From NCBI GenBank assembly GCA_964394815.1, contig CAYMZC010000162.1, positions 1-5,315 of the forward strand: a stretch of 5,315 nt of DNA. The letters are read 5' to 3'. Shown here in pieces: positions 1 to 4,952 of this stretch (its first letter is position 1; each line of letters opens with the position of its first letter). The notes beneath the pieces were generated by a model, which was not told the DNA's origin, did no database searches, and worked only from the letters and a program-made list of their open reading frames with translations. The DNA is from Sandaracinobacteroides sp964394815. GTDB lineage: Bacteria; Pseudomonadota; Alphaproteobacteria; Sphingomonadales; Sphingomonadaceae. A program made the translations under genes and the position numbers.

Positions 1-222
1 GATGCTTGCCCGAAGCTGGGCGAGCTGCTTCTTGCTGTGTTTGCGCAGTTCCCGCGGGGGCGGGCGCAACTGGTCCAGCGCGACATACTCGATAAAAAGG
101 CGGAGGTTGTCGTGGAGGAGGCTCGTTGCTGGTGGCTGGGAAGCCGTCGGTTCAGCCGCGGGTGCCTTGGCGGCGGGAGTGGCGGCGCTTCGGGTCCTGA
201 TTCGGACAGGGGCAGTTGTCAT
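1..222 (-). CDS. N-terminus of a ParB-like domain protein, probably a ParB/DNA-methylase fusion (partial)
   Basis: Only the first 74 codons are present; the frame is open to the window edge, so the C-terminus lies outside. The start is the ATG at 222-220, preceded by a good ribosome binding site (GAGG, then five bases). Residues 1-36 are an Ala/Pro/Thr-rich, probably disordered leader. Residues 44-74 read like the opening of a ParB/Srx-type domain: IEYVALDQLRPP (44-55) is the first strand and turn, and LRKHSKKQLAQLRASI (59-74) matches the usual 'R.HS..Q...I..SI' helix. In accessory regions, chromosomal-type ParB normally starts differently; this version is typical of proteins in which a ParB-like domain precedes an N4/N6 DNA methyltransferase. 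That family assignment is from memory. The catalytic methylase motif is not visible here, so a stand-alone ParB-like nuclease or partition protein remains possible. The gene has its own promoter candidate at 379-407. Confidence 0.72.
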   Translation of the reverse strand, partial: MTTAPVRIRTRSAATPAAKAPAAEPTASQPPATSLLHDNLRLFIEYVALDQLRPPPRELRKHSKKQLAQLRASI

Positions 223-323
223 GATCACCTCAAACGGAACGCGCGCAACAGATCAGGATCTCACGCCACCCGAATGATGGCGGTTGACTCCTTGATGCTG
301 CTGCTCCGTTGTCGAGTTGACCG

Positions 324-379
324 GTGCTGCTGCTTCAGCGACGCAGTGCGGCGTTTGAATGCCGCGTCGCTAGCAGCAC
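324..379. repeat. Long imperfect stem-loop with two one-sided bulges
   Basis: Three nested pairs of arms line up exactly: GTGCTGCT (324-331) with AGCAGCAC (372-379), AGCGAC (337-342) with GTCGCT (366-371), and GCGGC (348-352) with GCCGC (361-365). This gives 19 base pairs. The right side is continuous, while the left side carries two 5-nt bulges (332-336 and 343-347). The tip is an 8-nt loop (353-360). Extrahelical bases on one strand recall integron attC or single-strand origin structures, but the attC end boxes are missing. It could also fold in the 5' leader of the methylase-like mRNA, whose predicted start is near 372. Confidence 0.55.
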
Positions 380-407
380 GTATATGACGGGTGCGCATGC
401 CCGTCAA
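379..407 (-). promoter_or_regulatory. Sigma70-like promoter with internal dyad, upstream of the methylase-like gene
   Basis: On the minus strand, TTGACG (407-402) is followed after exactly 17 bases by TATACG (384-379), close to the -35 and -10 consensus. Transcription would start near 372 and give a leader of about 150 nt before the ATG at 222. A perfect inverted repeat, TGACGGG (385-391) and CCCGTCA (400-406) with an 8-base centre, fills the spacer and overlaps the -35 box, where a repressor would block RNA polymerase. Methylase genes in restriction-modification loci are often controlled this way. The regulator is not identified. Confidence 0.5.
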
Positions 408-467
408 GACTTTGGAGGATTAAGTCACTGAATTGCTTGACGAAGGGTCGTGCGCTTGCGTCCGACC

Positions 468-493
468 TCAGCGCGCCTGCCAGGCGCAGCTGA
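468..493 (-). terminator. Strong GC hairpin, possible terminator of the DUF4258/555-aa unit
   Basis: TCAGC-GCGCC (468-477) pairs with GGCGC-GCTGA (483-487 and 489-493) around a five-base loop, with one bulged A at 488; the inner part is also the near-perfect palindrome GCGCCTG-C-CAGGCGC (473-487). It lies 93 bases beyond the stop codon of the 555-aa gene. No T-run follows on either strand, so it is not a classical intrinsic terminator. It could mark a 3' end, protect an mRNA end or bind a protein. Confidence 0.35.
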
Positions 494-586
494 CCTTCCC
501 TTCCAAGTCGGAGACCGGCCGATCATGGAGTAGAGTCAAGGGGGCAGGTCGGTGGTGATGGCTCACGCGCCATGCTCGGCCGGCCG

Positions 587-2254
587 CTACATGTCCCTGA
601 TTGCTGCCTCGTGAAAAGAGCGAAGTGCCTTGGCGTACTTCAGACCTGCATCAGCGATTGCGCGCGCTTCTTCTGACAGCAACGTTACCAGCCGTCGCTC
701 CCGCGGTTCATGTACGTTGGCGATCAGGGCTGCGGCGATGGAGCCGCTTGGCGCTGCGGCCGGAAGTGTCTCGTCAAAGCAGAAGCTGGGGTAGAAGCGG
801 TAGGGGACGCCGCTCCCGTAAAGAAGGTCGTCGCGCTCGCCGTCATGCTTCCCTGTGAGTTCCATGCCGAGTTCTGGGAACCAGGCCGGCAGACCCGTCC
901 AATTGGGCAATTGGTCGACGTCCGAGCGGTCATCTGATTTTGGATTGGCAACTCGATCGATCGACTCCAGCCCGTTCCTGTATTCGAACATGCTTTCGTT
1001 CAATCCAAGCGTCTTCCTGGCCCGATCAGTCAGTGCCAGTCTGGAAGCGAAGGGGAAACCAGGGATAAAGTCCTCGGGCGACAGTTCTTTGGACCGTAGA
1101 ACGTGTTCCACCAGATCGTATTCTTCCTCGCCCTTCGCTCCAGGGGCAATACATGGAATGCAGGCCGAAGCTTCGTCCCGGTGAATGAGCAATCGCGGTT
1201 CACCGTCCTCGCCAGGTTCCAGCATGAGGCTGATCTGAGCGAGACCGTGAAACTTGTTCTCGAACCATCCGAAGCCACTTTCCTTCGTGTACTCGATCTC
1301 GGGAGCCCAATCATCTCCGCCGCCGATAGACTCCAGCCAGGCCAGCGCATCAGGGGCGGAGTCCCAGTCCAATTCCGGTGGATAGGTGGGAACGAGCTCT
1401 ATGCTATCCAACTGGTGGGCAAACCGCGCAGGAAGGACGAACACGGATTCCCGTGCCTCATAGGCCACCCAGCCCAGCCTGATGCTTGGCCGCGCCCATT
1501 TGGTCAGCCATATGCTGGAGCCCCGCAATCGTACCGGAGCTCCGAAGTCGAGGAAGAAGTTCGAAAAGGAATCCACCGAAACTGGTGCGAACCGAGGCAG
1601 TGTGGCTGCTCGGGCGCTTTCGAGAAGTGCTTCAGCAGCTCGCGCAGCCTCTGTCAGGAAGCCGCTGTCGCTGCTATCCACCTGTTCGACCACTGTGAAG
1701 GGCGCGCGATCAAGCTCTTGCCATAGCGTCTCGATTTCCGTGGTCTCGCCAATCCTCGAGGCCATGGTTGCGGCCCAGGTCTCAAGCAGAGGGGCCGCCT
1801 CTGCAGCCGGGGCCGATGAACCACTTTCGGCCCCACGCCCGATCTTGATCAGCCGAAGCAGTTCCCGGTTGACGTAAGCCGCCCGCGCGTCGCTGGCCTT
1901 TTCCCCTGCCAGTTGTTCCAGCGCGCGCCGTGCAAGGCCAAGATATTCGGCCCAGGTCGCTGACCACACATGGGCCTTCGGGAGGCCCTCGCCCGGAAAC
2001 AGGATGATGCGCTTGCGGTGCGCGATAGTCGTGGCCTTTTCCGGACCCAGACCTTGCATGATGCGCTTGAGCGCAGTCTTGGGCCTCTTCTCGTCCATTG
2101 AAGCAACGATCTTTCCCAAGGCTCTTGCCAGGCTTTCCCGATGTGCCAGGGGGACCTGTCCACTGGCGCCGCTCTCGTACGTTCTGATCAGGTCGGCCTG
2201 CTGGCCGCCCGTTCGCTCCAGCATCCGGGTTCCTGGGTTCAATCGCGTCGCCAT
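587..2254 (-). CDS. Unrecognised 555-aa cytoplasmic protein
   Basis: I do not recognise this family. The start is taken as the ATG at 2254-2252, giving MATRLNPGTR at the N-terminus. An in-frame extension further upstream would overlap the DUF4258 gene and has shadow-like composition. The TGA of the DUF4258 gene ends five bases before this ATG and no strong ribosome binding site is present, so translational coupling is likely. Residues 20-140 are basic and helical (for example RPKTALKRIM at 57-66 and the AHRKR segment at 78-82), suggesting nucleic-acid contact. Residues 140-155 are an Ala/Ser/Gly linker, followed by a helical part up to about 220. Residues 225-500 are acidic, rich in aromatic residues and probably beta-rich (for example FGWFENKFHG, 328-337). 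The C-terminus is helical. No signal peptide, membrane segment, Walker motif or obvious nuclease motif is visible. Its constant partner appears to be the small DUF4258-like protein just upstream. Confidence 0.8.
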   Translation of the reverse strand: MATRLNPGTRMLERTGGQQADLIRTYESGASGQVPLAHRESLARALGKIVASMDEKRPKTALKRIMQGLGPEKATTIAHRKRIILFPGEGLPKAHVWSATWAEYLGLARRALEQLAGEKASDARAAYVNRELLRLIKIGRGAESGSSAPAAEAAPLLETWAATMASRIGETTEIETLWQELDRAPFTVVEQVDSSDSGFLTEAARAAEALLESARAATLPRFAPVSVDSFSNFFLDFGAPVRLRGSSIWLTKWARPSIRLGWVAYEARESVFVLPARFAHQLDSIELVPTYPPELDWDSAPDALAWLESIGGGDDWAPEIEYTKESGFGWFENKFHGLAQISLMLEPGEDGEPRLLIHRDEASACIPCIAPGAKGEEEYDLVEHVLRSKELSPEDFIPGFPFASRLALTDRARKTLGLNESMFEYRNGLESIDRVANPKSDDRSDVDQLPNWTGLPAWFPELGMELTGKHDGERDDLLYGSGVPYRFYPSFCFDETLPAAAPSGSIAAALIANVHEPRERRLVTLLSEEARAIADAGLKYAKALRSFHEAAIRDM

Positions 2255-2259
2255 TGGGC

Positions 2260-2580
2260 TCAGCACCGGTGCGCGGCGGTTACGATGCCGCCATCGCGGC
2301 CAATGACCACATAGATGTTGCGAGCCCGTTCGAGGGCCTTTGCCTGGTCTCCATAAGCCTTGATGAAGCACTCCCAGCTCTTCTTGTCGAAGCTGTAGCT
2401 GGTGCACCCGCGACCGCAATGGCGCACGCATCCCCAATCCTGGACGAGCTCAACCATCTGCCTTGGGATGGAGCGCTGCTGCATGCGCTCGCGGGCGTGG
2501 CGGCTTGCTCGATCCCTATTGCGAAGCCAACAAGCGGACAGGTCGCGGCGGCTGAAGTCGGCTTGTGTTCGCATCGTCAT
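2260..2580 (-). CDS. Small DUF4258-type protein (possible RNase-like fold)
   Basis: This is a 106-aa protein starting at the ATG at 2580-2578. An AAGGA ribosome binding site lies ten bases upstream; a longer in-frame start at 2658 would run through a perfect hairpin and the predicted transcription start, so it is not used. The body matches the DUF4258 pattern as I remember it: SRHARERMQQRSI (26-38) near the start of the domain, a central segment with SYSFD (61-65), and the closing strands IYVVIGRDGGIVTAAHR (89-105). Conserved-looking polar residues are H28, R30, R32, T101, H104 and R105. This layout resembles RelE/BECR-type RNase toxins, which suggests but does not prove RNA cleavage. Cysteines at 51, 55 and 59 (CVRHCGRGC) form an unusual cluster that could bind metal. 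It is the first gene of a two-gene unit with the 555-aa gene. Pfam membership is from memory. Confidence 0.78.
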   Translation of the reverse strand: MTMRTQADFSRRDLSACWLRNRDRASRHARERMQQRSIPRQMVELVQDWGCVRHCGRGCTSYSFDKKSWECFIKAYGDQAKALERARNIYVVIGRDGGIVTAAHRC

Positions 2581-2599
2581 GGTTCCCGGTTCCTTTCCA

Positions 2600-2628
2600 C
2601 GTCCGTCGCCCGAAGTGAGCGACGGACG
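2600..2628 (-). promoter_or_regulatory. Perfect 10-bp leader hairpin just upstream of the DUF4258 gene
   Basis: CGTCCGTCGC (2600-2609) and GCGACGGACG (2619-2628) are perfect reverse complements around a nine-base loop. The structure ends two bases before the purine-rich GGAAAGGA ribosome binding site (2598-2591) of the DUF4258 gene and lies in the predicted leader. It could set translation, protect the mRNA 5' end or be bound by a regulatory protein. No T-run follows on either strand, so a terminator role is unlikely. Confidence 0.55.
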
Positions 2629-2662
2629 CGTCATAGCTGCTCCCACCGTGCCGCTCATCGAC

Positions 2663-2690
2663 AGTTTAGCAGAAAAATTGGTAATTCCAA
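2663..2690 (-). promoter_or_regulatory. Candidate promoter of the DUF4258/555-aa unit
   Basis: The stretch 2655-2720 is much richer in A+T than its surroundings. On the minus strand, TTGGAA (2690-2685) is followed after 16 bases by TAAACT (2668-2663), which has a TGC just before it (extended -10). This gives a start near 2656 and a leader of about 76 nt. The inverted repeat ATTGG/CCAAT (2677-2681 and 2687-2691) overlaps the -35 box, and TGGCAAAA occurs twice 12 bases apart (2691-2698 and 2703-2710), possible protein sites. The -35 match is modest. Confidence 0.4.
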
Positions 2691-2810
2691 TGGCAAAAAT
2701 GCTGGCAAAATATGTGAGAGCTGCAGGCGACCGTCCATGCGATTTCTATCGACGTGACCCGGCCAATCGATCGCCGATGCCGATACTTAGCGCCAACGAT
2801 CTTAATATGA

Positions 2811-2843
2811 CATATAGACATGTCGCTTTAAATTGTCTATATG
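2811..2843 (+). promoter_or_regulatory. Perfect inverted repeat operator and possible bidirectional promoter of the MerR/vWA/SNF2 operon
   Basis: CATATAGACA (2811-2820) and TGTCTATATG (2834-2843) are perfect reverse complements separated by 13 bases. On the plus strand TAGACA (2815-2820) and TATATG (2838-2843) form a -35/-10 pair with a 17-base spacer; by symmetry the same pair exists on the minus strand (2839-2834 and 2816-2811). A plus-strand start would fall at about 2850, at the MerR ATG, giving an almost leaderless mRNA. An alternative plus-strand promoter is ATGACA (2807-2812) with TAAATT (2829-2834), spacer 16. The inner sequence GACATGTC (2817-2824) is also palindromic. The likely binder is the adjacent MerR-type protein, controlling its own operon. 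Confidence 0.6.
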
Positions 2844-2850
2844 GGGGGGC

Positions 2851-3540
2851 ATGAACAAGCCCGAACTCACCCTTGAGGAACTGAGCGATCGCACCGGTGT
2901 CGAGCCACGGACGCTGCGTTCGTGGGTCAGCGAAGGTCTGCTGTCTCCGCCCTTCAAGCCGGGCCGTGGCGCAAGGTATCCCGCTAGCAATGCGGACCGC
3001 GCGCTGGCGATCCGGGCGCTAAAGGACCTGCACGGCTTGACTCTGGCCGAGATAGGTCGCCGCTTCCTGATGGCCAGCGACGCACAGATTCGTGAATGGG
3101 CTTCCGCGACGGGACGGACTTCTTCGCCCTCGGGGTCCGCCAGGGAGTATCTGCAGATGCTCCGAAGTCGTGCAGCTTCGGTTGAGGCGACGCGCCCCCC
3201 CGAGGGGGCGATGTCGGCCGATAGTCGGCCGGCGGCCACGCCCTCTGCCCAGAGACCCGAGTTGGTCAATCCGACAAGGAGAGCTGTACCCAAAGTCGAC
3301 TTGGCCGGAGCAGTTGATTCCACTGACCGAACCCGGATCGAGGAGCTCATTCTTGCCCTCGAAGCCTTGCTGGCAACGCCTGCGCCGCGGCGGGCGACCA
3401 GCACCATCTGGACGCGGATCAGCGTTACTGCCGATCTCGAGTTGTCCGTGCGTGGCGATCTCGCACCCGCCGAGCGCCTCCTTTTCGAGCAGCTGGCAGA
3501 CCAGCTGCGTGCCATTCTGACTGGAAGGACCAAAGCATGA
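2851..3540 (+). CDS. MerR-type transcriptional regulator with a long C-terminal extension
   Basis: This is a 229-aa protein. The ATG at 2851 is chosen over the TTG at 2833 because the latter lies within the operator, and a run of G (2843-2849) stands where the ribosome binding site would be. Residues 7-30 form the winged helix-turn-helix (LTLEELSDRTGVEPRTLRSW, 6-25, then EGLL), and ARYPASNADRALAIRALKDL (41-60) is the wing plus second helical pair of MerR proteins; HGLTLAEIGRRF (61-72) follows. Residues 110-150 are a Pro/Ala/Ser-rich linker. Residues 185-226 form a small C-terminal domain (IWTRISVTADLELSVRG, then the helix APAERLLFEQLADQLRAIL). This replaces the metal- or drug-sensing part of classical MerR proteins, and there is no cysteine metal site. 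It probably senses a partner or a signal specific to this operon. The stop codon overlaps the vWA start (ATGA), so the two are co-translated. It probably regulates the operator at 2811-2843. Confidence 0.88.
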   Translation: MNKPELTLEELSDRTGVEPRTLRSWVSEGLLSPPFKPGRGARYPASNADRALAIRALKDLHGLTLAEIGRRFLMASDAQIREWASATGRTSSPSGSAREYLQMLRSRAASVEATRPPEGAMSADSRPAATPSAQRPELVNPTRRAVPKVDLAGAVDSTDRTRIEELILALEALLATPAPRRATSTIWTRISVTADLELSVRGDLAPAERLLFEQLADQLRAILTGRTKA

Positions 3541-4859
3541 TCACCACGGCCTTTTCTGTTTCCGCGGCTTTCGACCGTTCGCTTTTCTGGCAACATGGAG
3601 ATTCGGTCCGTTACCTCGTGGTGCGGCTGAACGCACAGGTGGAAGCGGCCCAGCGTCGTGAGGTGCGACCGCCCCTCAACATCGCGCTGGCCATCGATGC
3701 CAGCGGATCCATGGCAGGGGAGAAGCTGGAGGCCGCCAAGCAGGCAGCGCTCGGCCTTGTCGGCCGCCTCGGTGAACGAGATCGCTTGAGCCTGGTTTCG
3801 TTTGCCTCGGACGTCATCGTTCATCTGGACGCCGTCGGCTGCGGACCGGACAACCGGGCGCGCATCGCCCAGGAGATCAACCGGCTGTCGACACGCGGGA
3901 TGACGAACCTGTCGGCGGGCTGGATGTCGGCTGTGGAATGCGCGGCTGTCATTGCCGAGGCTGACACCACGATGACCGCGCGGGTCATCATTCTGAGCGA
4001 TGGGCAAGCCAACGAGGGCATCACGGACCGTGGCGAATTGGCTGAACACGTCGGTGAACTACGTCAGCGCGGTGTGCTGACGTCCGCGCTCGGCATCGGC
4101 GATGACTATGACGAGATGCTGCTGCGTGGGATGGCGGAAGCTGGCGGCGGTCGTCTCCACGATGCTGAATTGGCAACCGAGATCTCGATGGTCCTGCTGG
4201 GCGAGATCGACGATATATTCGAAACTGCACTCGAACGTATTGAGCTTGGTCTTGTCGTTCCGCCCGATGTGAAGGTTCGCATGTTCGGAAGGGGAGAGGG
4301 GGATCTCCGCGACGGTCGAATGTGGTTTCAGCTGGGCCCGGTCCAGAGCGGGGTCGAACGCGCTGCCGTGTTTCGCGTGACCTGTCCAAGGGCGCAGCCT
4401 GGTGAAGAATTGACCTTCGCCGTCACCGCGACCGGGGTCTCGTCCGTCGATGGCGTTACCCTTACTGCAGATGCGCCTCCTGCCACTCTGCGTGCGGCCG
4501 TTGGCGCCATCAACAACGCACAGCCGCGAGAGCACTCCCTCATTCTACTGGTGGCCCGGGCATGGCTCGCGCACGTTGTCGGCAAGGCCGCAGCAATGAA
4601 CCGTGTGCGGGCACACCGGGAAGCCAGCCGCATGATTGCCAGTGAGTTGAAGCACTTCCGTCGCTACGTCCACGATCTGCCCGAAGGCATGGCGATGGTC
4701 GATCAGTTGGAGCTCCTCGCCCAGCGCGCCGAACGCGAATTCTCACCGCGTCTCAGCAAGGAGCTGATGCTGAGCGCTTCGCTCATGGCCGAAAGCCGGA
4801 TGGATCGACGCGGTAGCGGCAAGGAGAGCTGGGCTTCGCGAATTCGCAGGGGCGAGTGA
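3537..4859 (+). CDS. Cytoplasmic vWA-domain protein with complete MIDAS
   Basis: This is a 440-aa protein. The ATG overlaps the MerR stop and is preceded by AAGGA seven bases upstream. The vWA domain covers about residues 47-225. It starts with PLNIALAIDASGSM (46-59), which gives the DxSxS metal motif (D54, S56, S58). The other MIDAS residues are T123 in GMTNL and D155 in ILSDGQAN (152-159). TSALGIGDDYDEMLL (182-196) is the usual late strand and helix. Residues 230-315 are a beta-rich region like the one that follows vWA domains in YfbK/inter-alpha-inhibitor-like proteins, and residues 330-420 are helical (ELKHFRRYV, 370-378). There is no signal peptide, membrane segment or LPXTG motif, so it acts in the cytoplasm, unlike secreted vWA adhesins. 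Intracellular vWA proteins usually serve as metal-dependent binding platforms for an ATPase. No MoxR-type partner is seen here; the adjacent partner is an SNF2-like helicase. Confidence 0.9.
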   Translation: MITTAFSVSAAFDRSLFWQHGDSVRYLVVRLNAQVEAAQRREVRPPLNIALAIDASGSMAGEKLEAAKQAALGLVGRLGERDRLSLVSFASDVIVHLDAVGCGPDNRARIAQEINRLSTRGMTNLSAGWMSAVECAAVIAEADTTMTARVIILSDGQANEGITDRGELAEHVGELRQRGVLTSALGIGDDYDEMLLRGMAEAGGGRLHDAELATEISMVLLGEIDDIFETALERIELGLVVPPDVKVRMFGRGEGDLRDGRMWFQLGPVQSGVERAAVFRVTCPRAQPGEELTFAVTATGVSSVDGVTLTADAPPATLRAAVGAINNAQPREHSLILLVARAWLAHVVGKAAAMNRVRAHREASRMIASELKHFRRYVHDLPEGMAMVDQLELLAQRAEREFSPRLSKELMLSASLMAESRMDRRGSGKESWASRIRRGE

Positions 4860-4952
4860 CGACAGCAAGAACACAAGATTCATCTGTTGGCCTTATCCAA
4901 CAGTGCAAGTCACATGGGCCATTGAAGGCCCGATCAGAGGCAACGCAAATCA
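4860..4952 (+). promoter_or_regulatory. Gap between vWA and SNF2 genes with two hairpins
   Basis: This is the only real gap in an otherwise overlapping operon. CTGTTGG (4884-4890) pairs with CCAACAG (4897-4903) around CCTTAT, and GGGCC (4916-4920) pairs with GGCCC (4927-4931) around ATTGAA. No T-run follows, so these are not intrinsic terminators. They could set the ratio of vWA to helicase by RNA processing or stability. The ribosome binding site AGAGG (4936-4940) lies just after the second hairpin, 12 bases before the ATG, a rather long spacing that suggests low expression of the helicase. Confidence 0.45.

Larger units (their letters stand above)
223..586. other. Intergenic region with structured DNA, no convincing gene
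   Basis: These 364 bases lie between the end of the 555-aa gene and the start of the methylase-like gene, both on the minus strand. I see no protein with family features or a proper ribosome binding site. The stretch contains a promoter with a dyad (379-407), a long bulged stem-loop (324-379), a strong GC hairpin (468-493), a weak ATGGC/GCCAT hairpin (558-573) and a 10-bp GC palindrome, CGGCCGGCCG (577-586), directly after the stop codon of the 555-aa gene. Confidence 0.7.

Noticed and set aside
324..379. Integron attC site
   Set aside because: The bulged hairpin looks similar, but the RYYYAAC/GTTRRRY end boxes are missing and no integrase or cassette layout is present.
261..398. A 45-codon basic ORF on the minus strand just upstream of the methylase-like gene
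   Set aside because: It has no ribosome binding site, its start lies upstream of the predicted transcription start, and its sequence is made of the arms of the stem-loop.
468..493. A classical Rho-independent terminator
   Set aside because: The stem is strong, but neither strand has the T-run that should follow, so it is listed only as a possible terminator.
1103..1726. A 207-codon ORF on the plus strand
   Set aside because: It lies wholly antisense to the 555-aa gene, has no promoter or family features, and has shadow-type composition.
2255..2437. A 61-residue N-terminal extension of the 555-aa protein
   Set aside because: It would overlap the DUF4258 gene out of frame, and its Arg/Trp/His-rich sequence is unlike the rest of the protein.
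2802..4049. A 415-codon ORF on the minus strand
   Set aside because: It lies antisense to the MerR gene and the first part of the vWA gene, both of which have clear family motifs; its Arg/Ser/Ala-rich protein is typical of a GC-rich shadow frame.
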